NCBI RefSeq assembly: GCF_030369635.1
Contig: NZ_CP128474.1
Coordinates: 124,001 to 188,000, forward strand
Origin: Microbacterium arborescens
GTDB lineage: Bacteria > Actinomycetota > Actinomycetes > Actinomycetales > Microbacteriaceae
DNA length: 64,000 bases
Reading direction: 5' to 3'
Positions 52,361 through 60,173 of this stretch are shown piece by piece; the first letter of the stretch is position 1, and every line of letters starts with the position of its first letter. The position numbers were made by a program, and so were the translations under genes. Below the pieces are notes generated by a model. It worked only from the letters and a program-made list of their open reading frames with translations, searched no databases and had not been told where the DNA came from.

Positions 52361-53506
52361 ATGACTACGACGTCAACGGAAGGCGCTGCCTCGCGGAGGA
52401 CGCGCGGACGCCGCATCCGTCCCGAAGATGCGCGCAGCAACAACCGCCGCCTCGTCCTGCAGGCGCTCCATCGTGAGGACGGTCTGTCGCGCGCCGACAT
52501 CGCACGCGCCACCGGACTGTCGCGCGTGACGATCTCCGATCTGGTCGGTGAGCTGGTGGACGAGCAGCTCGTCGTCGAGAGCGGCCCTGGCCATCGGTCG
52601 GGTCCGGGCGCGCCCTCTCGGGCTCTCGCGCTGTCACGGTCGTCGCGCAACGTCGTCGCCGTGTCGATATCGAGCGGCGACACGATCGAGGGCGCCGTCG
52701 TCGACCTCGGTGGTGCCGTGATCGCCCGCGAGGTCGTCGAGCGGGGTGGGGCGACCGGGCCGGAGGCGCTCGAGGTGCTCGGCGACCTCATCGATCGGCT
52801 CGTGCGCTCCGCGGCGGCTCCGATCCTCGGAATCGGCGTCTCGACGCCGGGCGTCGTCGACGGCGCCGGCGTGGTGCGCGAGTCGTCGCACCTCGACTGG
52901 CACGACGTCGCCCTCCGCGGCATCCTGTTCGACCGCACCGGTGTGCCGGTCTCGGTCACCAACGGCCTCAACGCCGCCGGTATGGGAGAGCTGAGCTTCG
53001 GAAAGGTCGACCACGATCTGCTGCTGGTGCGGATCGGCGCGGGCGTCGGAGCCGCGGTCATCATCAACGGCGCGGTCGTCCACGGTCGCAACTGGGCGGC
53101 GGGCGAGATCGGCCACGTCGTCGTGACCGCGGGCGAGGGCCCCGTCTGCGCGTGCGGGCGTACCGGATGCCTCGAGGCCTGGCTGTCTGTGCCGAAGCTC
53201 GAGGCGCGGCTCGCCGGAGCGCCCGACGAGAGCGCCGCGTCTGACATTCGCCGCGAGGCGGGACGATGCCTGGGCATCGCGCTGTCACCGCTGGTCGCGA
53301 CGCTCGGACTGACGGATGTCGTGCTGAGCGGGCCGGCCGAGCTGATCGAGGGAGAGCTCATCGAGGCGGCGCGCGAAGCCATCGCGGTCCGCGTGCTGCC
53401 GATCCTCTTCGACGATCTGACCGTGCGCCTCGCCGAGACCCACGGCGACCTCCGGCTACGGGGAGCGGCGGCCCTCGTGCTGTCGGAGACCCTGGGCCTC
53501 ACCTGA
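52361..53506 (+). CDS. ROK-family transcriptional regulator of the nag genes
   Basis: A 381-residue ROK protein with an N-terminal winged helix ('NNRRLVLQALHREDGLSRADIARATGLSRVTISDLVGELVDEQLVVE') and a sugar-kinase-like domain: 'ILGIGVSTPGVVDGAGVV', 'SVTNGLNAAGMGELSFG', 'LLLVRIGAGVGAAVIINGAV', 'GEIGHVVV' and the zinc motif 'CACGRTGCLEAW'. Such NagC/Mlc-like regulators bind GlcNAc-6-P or similar sugars through the kinase fold. The position between nagE and nagB makes it their likely repressor. Confidence 0.9.
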   Translation: MTTTSTEGAASRRTRGRRIRPEDARSNNRRLVLQALHREDGLSRADIARATGLSRVTISDLVGELVDEQLVVESGPGHRSGPGAPSRALALSRSSRNVVAVSISSGDTIEGAVVDLGGAVIAREVVERGGATGPEALEVLGDLIDRLVRSAAAPILGIGVSTPGVVDGAGVVRESSHLDWHDVALRGILFDRTGVPVSVTNGLNAAGMGELSFGKVDHDLLLVRIGAGVGAAVIINGAVVHGRNWAAGEIGHVVVTAGEGPVCACGRTGCLEAWLSVPKLEARLAGAPDESAASDIRREAGRCLGIALSPLVATLGLTDVVLSGPAELIEGELIEAAREAIAVRVLPILFDDLTVRLAETHGDLRLRGAAALVLSETLGLT

Positions 53507-53533
53507 TCCACGCCGCGTCATCCGTCGTCCAGG

Positions 53534-53583
53534 CCACACTCGAAAGCCAGACCACACTCGAAAGCCAGACCGCACTCGAAAGA
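53534..53583 (+). repeat. 18-bp tandem repeat upstream of nagB
   Basis: CCACACTCGAAAGCCAGA occurs twice head to tail (53534-53551, 53552-53569), followed by a partial third unit starting CCGCACTCGAAAG (53570-53582), directly before the nagB ribosome site. An array of 2.7 units in the 87-base gap may be regulatory or a recent slippage product. Confidence 0.85.
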
Positions 53584-53593
53584 AGGAAGAGCC

Positions 53594-54379
53594 ATGGCCG
53601 AAGTCGTCATCGTCCCGAGCGAGCAGGAGGCGGGCCGACTCGTCGGTGACGCGATCGTGGACCTCATCCGTCACCGTCCCGACGCCGTGCTCGGGCTGGC
53701 GACCGGGTCAACCCCGCTCGCGGTCTACAAGCATCTCGCCGCACGCGTGCGCGGTGAGAACATCGACGTGTCGAGCGTGCGCGGATTCGCCCTCGACGAG
53801 TACGTCGGACTGCCCGCCGGTCACCCGGAGAGCTACCGAAGCGTCATCGAGCGCGAGGTCGTCGAGCCGGTCGGCTTCGACCCGGCGCGCATCGAGGTGC
53901 CGCACGGCGACCTCGACGGCATCGAGACGGCCGGTGAGCAGTACGAGGCCGCGATCCGCGCGGCGGGCGGGGTCGATCTGCAGATCCTCGGCATCGGCCG
54001 CACCGGGCACATCGGGTTCAACGAGCCGGGCAGCTCGCTCGCCTCGCTGACGCGCGTCAAGACCCTCACCGAGGAGACGCGGGCCGACAACGCCCGCTTC
54101 TTCGACTCGCCCGATGACGTCCCGATGCACTGCATCACCCAGGGCATCGGCACCATCCTGCGCGCCCGCCACCTCGTGCTGCTGGCCTTCGGTGAAGCGA
54201 AGGCGGATGCCGTCGCCGCCGCCGTCGAGGGGCCGGTCAGCACCTCGGCGCCGGGCTCGGCCGTGCAGCTGCATCCGCATGTCACGGTCGTCGTCGACGA
54301 GGCCGCCGCGAGCGCGCTCGCCCAGACGCGGTACTACCGCCACGCGTGGGCGAACAAGCCCACCTGGCAGGGCATCTGA
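53594..54379 (+). CDS. nagB: NagB, glucosamine-6-phosphate deaminase
   Basis: A 261-residue isomerase/deaminase with 'VIVPSEQEAGRLVGDAIVDLI', the phosphate loop 'VLGLATGSTPLAVYKHLA', 'FALDEYVGLPAGHPESYRS', the catalytic region 'LQILGIGRTGHIGFNEPGSSLAS' and 'AVQLHPHVTVVVDEAAAS'. It converts glucosamine-6-P to fructose-6-P and ammonia. It lacks the C-terminal allosteric segment of E. coli NagB, as do most Gram-positive enzymes. GAAGGAAG precedes the ATG. Confidence 0.96.
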   Translation: MAEVVIVPSEQEAGRLVGDAIVDLIRHRPDAVLGLATGSTPLAVYKHLAARVRGENIDVSSVRGFALDEYVGLPAGHPESYRSVIEREVVEPVGFDPARIEVPHGDLDGIETAGEQYEAAIRAAGGVDLQILGIGRTGHIGFNEPGSSLASLTRVKTLTEETRADNARFFDSPDDVPMHCITQGIGTILRARHLVLLAFGEAKADAVAAAVEGPVSTSAPGSAVQLHPHVTVVVDEAAASALAQTRYYRHAWANKPTWQGI

Positions 54380-54424
54380 CCCGGGGTCTCTGTCGACCCG
54401 CGCCCCGCCGGTAGGAGCGCTCTT

Positions 54425-54499
54425 GTGCCGCGAACAGGCTGGGCGGTGCGACCCCGCCCTCCAGGTGGGGTTCGACGCGGCTGAGCCTGTTTGCGGCAC
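54425..54499. repeat. 75-bp palindromic element, family 2, copy 1
   Basis: Arms GTGCCGCGAACAGGCT (54425-54440) and AGCCTGTTTGCGGCAC (54484-54499) pair at 15 of 16 positions around a 43-base core containing GGGGTTCGACGCG (54467-54479). A second copy, same length and same orientation, starts 163 bases on. The surrounding 468-base gap between nagB and purM shows no gene. Confidence 0.85.
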
Positions 54500-54587
54500 G
54501 CCTGGACGCGGGACGGGCGGCGGGGGAGAGGCGTCGGTGGGCCGCTGGCGTGTGGTTCGGTATAACCCCTGGTCCGGCCCGCTCGCT

Positions 54588-54662
54588 GTTCCGCGAACAG
54601 GCTGGGCTGTGTCGCCGCGCCTTGCTGGCGACCGTTGATCCAGCTGAGCCTGTTTACGGCAC
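54588..54662. repeat. 75-bp palindromic element, family 2, copy 2
   Basis: Arms GTTCCGCGAACAGGCT (54588-54603) and AGCCTGTTTACGGCAC (54647-54662) pair at 13 of 16 positions, again with a 43-base core. The ends are nearly identical to copy 1 while the cores have diverged, apart from a GTG(T/C)CG-like block. Confidence 0.85.
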
Positions 54663-54680
54663 GGTCCGCGGGCTCCCCCG

Positions 54681-54767
54681 CGCCCCGCCCCACCGCGCGG
54701 CCCGTCCGCCCCACCCCGCCCCACCCGCCCCGCGGCCCGCCCCGCCCCACCGCGCGGCCCGTCCGCC
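54681..54767 (+). repeat. 30-bp direct repeat in C-rich tract
   Basis: A perfect 30-bp repeat starting CGCCCCGCCCCACCGCGCGG at 54681-54710 and 54738-54767, separated by a 27-base C-rich spacer. The plus strand here is extremely C-rich. No coding potential is apparent. Confidence 0.85.
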
Positions 54768-54834
54768 GCGACCGCGTACCGGCTGAATCGGGCCTCGCGA
54801 GACACGCCCGGCGCTCGGGCGCTCCGCGGGCCGG

Positions 54835-54840
54835 TACTCT
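54835..54840 (+). promoter_or_regulatory. -10 box of leaderless promoter for purM
   Basis: TACTCT, seven bases before the GTG at 54848. Confidence 0.45.
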
Positions 54841-54847
54841 GGATGCC

Positions 54848-55966
54848 GTGGCCTCGAGTCCCACTGATCCCTATACCCAAGCCGGCGTCGACACCGCGGC
54901 GGGAGACCTCGCCGTCGAACTGATGAAGTCGGCGGTCCGGCGAACCCACGGCGACGAAGTCCTCGGGGGTGTCGGCGGCTTCGCCGGCCTCTTCGATGCG
55001 AGCGCGCTGCTCGGCTACACGAAGCCGCTGCTGGCGACCTCGACCGACGGCGTCGGCACGAAGGTCGCGATCGCGCAGGCCATCGACAAGCACGACACGA
55101 TCGGGCAGGACCTGGTCGGCATGGTCGTCGACGACATCGTCGTGGTCGGCGCGAAGCCGCTGTTCATGACCGACTACATCGCGTGCGGCAAGGTCGTGCC
55201 CGAGCGCATCGCCGACATCGTGCGCGGCATCGCCGACGGCTGCTCCGCGACGGGCACGGCGCTCGTCGGCGGCGAGACGGCCGAGCACCCCGGCCTGCTG
55301 GGCGTGAACGACTACGACGTCGCGGGTGCCGCGACCGGTGTCGTCGAGTCGGCGCAGGTGCTGGGCGCCGACCGGGTCCGGGACGGCGACGTCGTGCTCG
55401 CCCTCGCCTCGAGCGGTCCGCATTCCAACGGCTACTCGCTCATCCGCCACATCATCACGGGCGCGGGGATCGGCTACGGCGACCAGGCCGCCGACTTCGG
55501 TCGCACGTGGGGCGAGCAGCTGCTCGAGCCCACGCGCCTGTACACATCGCCGCTGCTGCGCCTGATCGCCGAGCTCGGCGACGGCATCCACTCCCTCAGC
55601 CACGTCACAGGCGGTGGCATCGCGGCGAACCTCGCGCGCGTCCTGCCGAAGGACACCTGGGTCGACGTCGATCGCGCCACCTGGTCGCCTTCTCCGGTCT
55701 TCCGTGTGCTCGCCGACCTCGGCGGTCTCGAGATCGAGCGCACCGAGGGCACCTGGAACCTCGGCATCGGCTTCTTCGCCGTCGTGTCGCCGGCCGCAGC
55801 GGATGCCGCCATCGCGGCGCTTCGCGCGGACGGCATCGACAGCTGGCAGGTCGGTGTCGTCTCGACCGGTCCACGACCGGCGGGCGATTACGAACAGGGC
55901 GCCAAGGGCGTCGACGGCGGAGCCGTGCGTCTCGTCGGCGGTTACCGCGAATCAGGAGCGAACTGA
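54848..55966 (+). CDS. purM: PurM, AIR synthetase
   Basis: A 372-residue PurM-type enzyme. Start GTG, then 'SPTDPYTQAGVDTAAGDLAVELMK' (the YxxAGVD motif), 'LLATSTDGVGTKVAIAQ', 'DLVGMVVDDIVVVGAKPLFMTDYIACGKV', 'GTALVGGETAEHPGL', 'LALASSGPHSNGYSLIRH' and 'SLSHVTGGGIAANLARVLP'. It closes FGAM to AIR using ATP. An open frame continues upstream through the repeat region but carries no family homology. purF follows after six bases. Confidence 0.96.
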   Translation: MASSPTDPYTQAGVDTAAGDLAVELMKSAVRRTHGDEVLGGVGGFAGLFDASALLGYTKPLLATSTDGVGTKVAIAQAIDKHDTIGQDLVGMVVDDIVVVGAKPLFMTDYIACGKVVPERIADIVRGIADGCSATGTALVGGETAEHPGLLGVNDYDVAGAATGVVESAQVLGADRVRDGDVVLALASSGPHSNGYSLIRHIITGAGIGYGDQAADFGRTWGEQLLEPTRLYTSPLLRLIAELGDGIHSLSHVTGGGIAANLARVLPKDTWVDVDRATWSPSPVFRVLADLGGLEIERTEGTWNLGIGFFAVVSPAAADAAIAALRADGIDSWQVGVVSTGPRPAGDYEQGAKGVDGGAVRLVGGYRESGAN

Positions 55967-55972
55967 CCCCCT

Positions 55973-57433
55973 ATGTGCGGAATCGTCGGAATCGTCGGGC
56001 AGTCGCCGGCGAACCAGGAGATCTACGACGCCCTCCTGCTGCTGCAGCACCGCGGCCAGGACTCGACGGGAATCGCGACCGCTGAGGACAGCGGCGTCTT
56101 CCACATCTTCAAGGCCAACGGCCAGGTCCGCGAGGCGGTCCGTACGCGCGACATGCGTTCGCTGCTCGGCAACATCGGGCTCGGTCACGTGCGCTACGCC
56201 ACGAAGGGCACCGCGTCGAGCGAAGAAGAGGCTCAGCCCTTCTACGTCAACGCACCGTATGGCATCGTGCTCGTGCACAACGGCAACCTGACGAACACCC
56301 GCGAGCTGACCGACGAGCTGTTCAGCAAGGACCGCCGCCACCTCAACACCAGCTCCGACACCGAGCTGCTGGTCAACGTGCTCGCCAACGAGCTGCAGAC
56401 CACGATCTCGGGTCTCGATCTCGACCCCGATCAGGTGTTCCAGGCCGTCGAGCGCGTGCACGAGCGCGTCGAGGGCTCGTACGCCGCCATCGCGCTGATC
56501 GCCGGTCACGGCCTGCTCGCTTTCCGCGACCCGTTCGGCATCCGTCCCCTCATCCTCGGTACGCGCCGGGCTGAGAACGGCCGCGACGAGTGGACGGTCG
56601 CCTCCGAGTCGCTCGTGCTCGAGAACGGCGGCTTCGAGGTCGTGCGCGACGTCGAGCCCGGCGAAGCCGTCTTCATCGACGCCGACGGCACCCTGCACAC
56701 GCGCCAGTGCGCGCAGCAGACGCAGCTCGCGCCGTGCTCGTTCGAGTACGTGTACCTCGCTCGTCCCGACTCGATCATGAACGGCATCTCGGTGTACGAG
56801 GCTCGTCTGCGCATGGGTGAGCGTCTCGCCGACACGATCGCCAAGTACACGCCCCAGGGTGCGATCGACGTCGTGATGCCGATCCCCGACTCGTCGCGTC
56901 CGGCGGCCATGCAGGTCGCGCGCAAGCTCGGCATCGAGTACCGCGAGGGCTTCTACAAGAACCGCTACGTCGGCCGCACGTTCATCATGCCCGGCCAGGC
57001 TGTGCGCAAGAAGAGCGTGCGCCAGAAGCTCAACGCGATGTCGAGCGAGTTCAAGGGCAAGAACGTGCTCCTCATCGACGACTCGATCGTGCGTGGCACG
57101 ACGTCGAAGGAGATCATCCAGATGGCTCGGGATGCCGGGGCCAAGAGCGTGACGTTCGCGTCGGCCGCGCCGCCGGTGCGCTACCCGCACGTGTACGGCA
57201 TCAACATGCCCTCGCGTCATGAGCTGATCGCGCACGACCGGACGATCCCCGAGATCGCCGAGGAACTCGGCTGCGATTACCTTGTGTACCAGGAGATCGA
57301 CGACCTCAAGGCAGCGATCGTCGAGGGCACGGACATCGTCGACCTCGACATGAGCTGCTTCGACGGCCGCTACGTCACCGGAACTGTGAGCGACGAGTAT
57401 CTGAACTGGGTCGAGGGCACCCAGCAGTCGTGA
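55973..57433 (+). CDS. purF: PurF, amidophosphoribosyltransferase
   Basis: A 486-residue enzyme. The N-terminal nucleophile is Cys2 (MCGIVGIVGQ), exposed after methionine removal, so there is no propeptide as in the Bacillus type. The glutaminase domain shows 'LLLLQHRGQDSTGIATAE', 'GLGHVRYATKGTAS' and 'VLVHNGNLTN'. The PRTase domain shows 'DVVMPIPDSSRPAAMQVARKLGI', 'FYKNRYVGRTFIMP' and the PRPP loop 'VLLIDDSIVRGTTSKEII'. First committed step of purine synthesis. It forms an operon with purM; its stop overlaps the following MFS gene (GTGA). Confidence 0.97.
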   Translation: MCGIVGIVGQSPANQEIYDALLLLQHRGQDSTGIATAEDSGVFHIFKANGQVREAVRTRDMRSLLGNIGLGHVRYATKGTASSEEEAQPFYVNAPYGIVLVHNGNLTNTRELTDELFSKDRRHLNTSSDTELLVNVLANELQTTISGLDLDPDQVFQAVERVHERVEGSYAAIALIAGHGLLAFRDPFGIRPLILGTRRAENGRDEWTVASESLVLENGGFEVVRDVEPGEAVFIDADGTLHTRQCAQQTQLAPCSFEYVYLARPDSIMNGISVYEARLRMGERLADTIAKYTPQGAIDVVMPIPDSSRPAAMQVARKLGIEYREGFYKNRYVGRTFIMPGQAVRKKSVRQKLNAMSSEFKGKNVLLIDDSIVRGTTSKEIIQMARDAGAKSVTFASAAPPVRYPHVYGINMPSRHELIAHDRTIPEIAEELGCDYLVYQEIDDLKAAIVEGTDIVDLDMSCFDGRYVTGTVSDEYLNWVEGTQQS

Positions 57434-58653
57434 CGTCACTCTGGCGCGGACGCGTCCTCGCTTTCCTCGGCGTCATCCTCGTCGCCTTCTCGCTGCGCTC
57501 TGCCGTCGCGTCACTGTCGCCGATCCTCACCGAGATCGACGCCGATCTGGGCGTGCCGTCGTGGGTGGCCGGGCTCATCGGGGCGGCGCCGCCGGTGTGT
57601 TTCGCGGTGTTCGGCGTCGTCACCCCTATTCTCGAGCGTCGGTTCGGCCTGCAGCGGCTCGCGGTCGCGGCGATGGTCGTCGCCGCGGCGGCCCTCCTCG
57701 GCCGTGCGCTGGCACCGGATGCCGGCACCCTGTTGGTCGCCACGACCGTCCTGTTCGCCGCCATCAGCACCGGAAACGTCGTGCTGCCGCCGCTGATCAA
57801 GACGTACTTCCCCGACCGCGTCGGGACCATGACGGCGGTCTACTCGACGATGCTCGCCGTCGCCGCGTTCGTGCCCCCGCTCGTCGCGGTGCCGATCGCC
57901 GACACGGCGGGTTGGCGGTTCTCGCTCGGCCTGTGGTCGGTCTTCGCCGTGCTGGCGGTCGTTCCCTGGCTCGTGACGCTCCGCCGGTCGCGCATCGCCG
58001 CAGCGGCCGCGGATGCCGCGGTGCCTCCCCCTCCGTCTCCGAACGTGCTCGGCCGGCTGGTGCGGCTGCCGATGGCGTGGGCGATCGCGATCACGTTCGC
58101 GGTGTCGGCATCCAGCGTCTACGCGTCGTTCGCGTGGCTGCCGATCATCCTCGTCGACCTCGCGGGTGTGTCGCACGCCGCCGCCGGGTCGCTCCTCGCG
58201 CTCTTCGGCGCCATGGGGCTGCCGTGGTCGATCCTCGTGCCGCTGGTCATCACGCGCTGGCAGCGGCTCGGCGCGATCTACGCGATCGCGGCGTCGGCCG
58301 GGCTCGTCGCCGTCGCAGGACTGCTCATCGCTCCGGGGTCAGCCGTCGTGCTGTGGGTCGTGCTGCTGGGCACGCCTCAGATGCTGTTTCCGGCGGCGCT
58401 GGTGTTCATCCAGCGCAAGACGAGGACCCACGAGGGCACGGTCGCCCTCAGCGGATTCGCCCAGAGCGTCGGCTATGCCGTGGCCGCCGTGTTCCCCATC
58501 TCGTTCGCGCTGCTGCACGAAGCGACGGGCGACTGGACGGCCCCGCTCATCATGGTCGGTGTGCTGATGCTCGCGGCGATCCCTGCGGGGATCGTCGTCA
58601 CACGTCCCCACACGATCGAGGACGAGTGGGAGCAGCGCCACGGCGCATGGTGA
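57430..58653 (+). CDS. MFS transporter of the CynX/NimT type
   Basis: A 407-residue transporter with 12 helices: 'FLGVILVAFSLRSAVASLSPILTEIDADLGVPSWVAGLIGAAPPVCFAVFG' (CynX/NimT opening), 'FAAISTGNVVLPPLIKTYFPDRVGTMTAVYSTML' and 'ALSGFAQSVGYAVAAVFPISFALLHEATGDW'. Relatives carry cyanate, 2-nitroimidazole or purine-related compounds. Its GTG overlaps the purF stop, so it is cotranslated with purine genes, which makes a nucleobase or purine precursor a reasonable but untested guess. Confidence 0.85.
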   Translation: MTSLWRGRVLAFLGVILVAFSLRSAVASLSPILTEIDADLGVPSWVAGLIGAAPPVCFAVFGVVTPILERRFGLQRLAVAAMVVAAAALLGRALAPDAGTLLVATTVLFAAISTGNVVLPPLIKTYFPDRVGTMTAVYSTMLAVAAFVPPLVAVPIADTAGWRFSLGLWSVFAVLAVVPWLVTLRRSRIAAAAADAAVPPPPSPNVLGRLVRLPMAWAIAITFAVSASSVYASFAWLPIILVDLAGVSHAAAGSLLALFGAMGLPWSILVPLVITRWQRLGAIYAIAASAGLVAVAGLLIAPGSAVVLWVVLLGTPQMLFPAALVFIQRKTRTHEGTVALSGFAQSVGYAVAAVFPISFALLHEATGDWTAPLIMVGVLMLAAIPAGIVVTRPHTIEDEWEQRHGAW

Positions 58654-58662
58654 TGAGCCCGG

Positions 58663-58839
58663 TCAGGCCTTCTCGTCCTCGTACTCGTCGGAGTACTGGT
58701 CAGCCCACTTGTCGACGTACTGATCGTCGTCGGAATGAGCGAGCTCCTTCTCGAGCGAGGAGAAGTTGACATTGTAGGTGTCGTACTTCAGCTCACGTGC
58801 GATCTTGGTGTGCTTCGCCTTTTGACGGCCACGCCCCAT
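58663..58839 (-). CDS. DUF3073 protein
   Basis: A 58-residue protein, MGRGRQKAKHTKIARELKYD, followed by 'TYNVNFSSLEKELAHSDDDQYVDKWADQYSDEYEDEKA'. The basic 'GRGRQKAKxTKIARELKY' head and acidic tail define DUF3073, found across actinobacteria, of unknown function. GAGGGGG at good distance selects the ATG at 58839 over one five codons earlier. Convergent with the MFS gene and divergent from the universal stress gene. The basic head suggests nucleic-acid or ribosome binding. Confidence 0.92.
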   Translation of the reverse strand: MGRGRQKAKHTKIARELKYDTYNVNFSSLEKELAHSDDDQYVDKWADQYSDEYEDEKA

Positions 58840-58987
58840 GCGAGACCCCCTCATTTCTGAGTCACGGGCTGTTCAGCGGTGCCCGGAGCATTTCACGATC
58901 CGGCGATGTGCCGGGGAAGAGTAGCATTAAGACTAACACGGGGGCCCCGCGCCATCGCCGGTGCCGCCGCTCAGACAGGGGGCGACC

Positions 58988-59518
58988 ATGGCCGATCAGC
59001 ACTCCGCGGGCGACGAGAGCCGCCTTCCGCCTACGCCGGTCATCGTGGGGGTCATCCCCGGGCAGTCGCCTCGCGTCATCATCGAGGCCGCTCGATACGC
59101 GTCGATGCTCGGGGTCGGACTCATCGTGGTCCACGTCGACGTCACGCGGTTCGTGACCTACGAAGACCCCGACGGTTACGTCCACACCGCACCCATCGAT
59201 CTCGGGGTGGTTTCCAGCGCGGCGCAGCTCGAGCAGATCCGCGCCTCGGCGGCGGAAGCGCTGGCATCGTCGTCGGTCGAGTGGACGGTGCATCAGCTCG
59301 TCGGCGACCCGGCGCTCGCGATCAAGCACCTCGCCGACCGCCTCGACGCGAAGCTGCTCGTGGTCGGGACGCGTCGCCGCGGCATCGGCGAGTCGATCCG
59401 TGAGTTCTTCACCGGATCGGTGGCTGCGCGGCTCGCGCATCGTCAGCAGCGCCCGATCCTCGTGGTGCCGCAGGGGCAGACCGCCGCAGACGACGAAGAC
59501 CTCTGGCCCGAGCCCTGA
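58988..59518 (+). CDS. Universal stress protein (UspA family)
   Basis: A 176-residue single-domain Usp: 'PVIVGVIPGQSPRVIIEAARYASMLGVGLIVVHVDV', 'IKHLADRLDAKLLVVGTRRRGIGESIREFFTGSVAARLAHRQQRPILVVPQG'. The G-x-x-x-x-G...G-S stretch is the ATP-binding signature, so this is the nucleotide-binding type. AGGGGG precedes the ATG. It is transcribed divergently from the DUF3073 gene across a 148-base gap that holds only a small CCGGC/GCCGG hairpin at 58900-58914. Confidence 0.92.
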   Translation: MADQHSAGDESRLPPTPVIVGVIPGQSPRVIIEAARYASMLGVGLIVVHVDVTRFVTYEDPDGYVHTAPIDLGVVSSAAQLEQIRASAAEALASSSVEWTVHQLVGDPALAIKHLADRLDAKLLVVGTRRRGIGESIREFFTGSVAARLAHRQQRPILVVPQGQTAADDEDLWPEP

Positions 59519-59562
59519 GGCGGGCGGGCAGAGGTCCTCGTCGCGGGGTGGCGCTGCGCGGG

Positions 59563-60171
59563 TCAACCTCGCAGAGCCTGCAGCAGGTCCGTGCGAGCGC
59601 GGGTCAGCGTGTCGATGAGATCGTCGACGACGGATGCTGCGACGTCGCCCTCTCGCGCGACGTGCGACCGCAGGTCGGCTTTCACGTTCGCCCGGAACTC
59701 GGCGATCGCGGCATCCGCGCGCTGCGCTTGGGCCCGGGCCTCGGCGCGCGGGTTCTCGGGCGCCGAGGGACGCGTGGCCGTCTCGTGGTCGACGTTCGCC
59801 GCGGCGGCGAGGTCGGCTTGCAGGCTCTTCATGGCGGCGCGGACGCTGCCGCGCACTTCGTCGGCGATGAGACGGATGCTGTCGGCCAGGCCTGCCTGGA
59901 TGCCGTCCAGATCGTGCCGCCGGGCTGAGAGCTCGTCGCGGCCGGCGTCCGTGATCTCGTAGACGGTCTTGCGGCCGTCGACGGTCTTGGTCACGAGTCC
60001 CTCGTCTTCGAGCTTCGCGAGGCGGGGGTAGATCGTGCCGGCGCTCGGAGAGTAGGTGCCGCCGGTGCGTTCGGTGAGAGCCTGCATGAGGTCGTAGCCG
60101 TGCCTCGGCGACTCGTCGAGCAGCGACAGCAGGTAGAGGCGCAGGTCGCCGTGGGAGAAGACGGGCGGCAT
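59563..60171 (-). CDS. PadR-family repressor paired with DUF4097 protein
   Basis: A 202-residue PadR regulator: 'FSHGDLRLYLLSLLDESPRHGYDLMQALTERTGGTYSPSAGTIYPRLAKLEDEGLVTKTVDGRKTVYEITDAGRDELSAR', the full PadR winged helix, followed by a long Ala-rich helical C-terminus. It starts two bases after the DUF4097 stop and is cotranscribed. It probably represses the pair through the twin palindromes upstream of the DUF4097 gene. PadR-DUF4097 pairs are usually linked to envelope stress. Confidence 0.9.
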   Translation of the reverse strand: MPPVFSHGDLRLYLLSLLDESPRHGYDLMQALTERTGGTYSPSAGTIYPRLAKLEDEGLVTKTVDGRKTVYEITDAGRDELSARRHDLDGIQAGLADSIRLIADEVRGSVRAAMKSLQADLAAAANVDHETATRPSAPENPRAEARAQAQRADAAIAEFRANVKADLRSHVAREGDVAASVVDDLIDTLTRARTDLLQALRG

Positions 60172-60173
60172 GG

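Noticed and set aside
53534..53583. The nagB tandem repeat as a CRISPR remnant
   Set aside because: Units are only 18 bp, head to tail without spacers, and no cas gene is nearby.
54425..54662. Palindromic elements as integron attC sites
   Set aside because: There is no integrase, the arms lack the conserved RYYYAAC/GTTRRRY core sites at the ends, and families do not share end sequences.
54635..54847. An upstream extension of purM into the repeat tract
   Set aside because: The extra 71 residues are Pro/Arg/Ala low-complexity encoded by the C-rich repeat. The conserved PurM N-terminus begins at the GTG at 54848.
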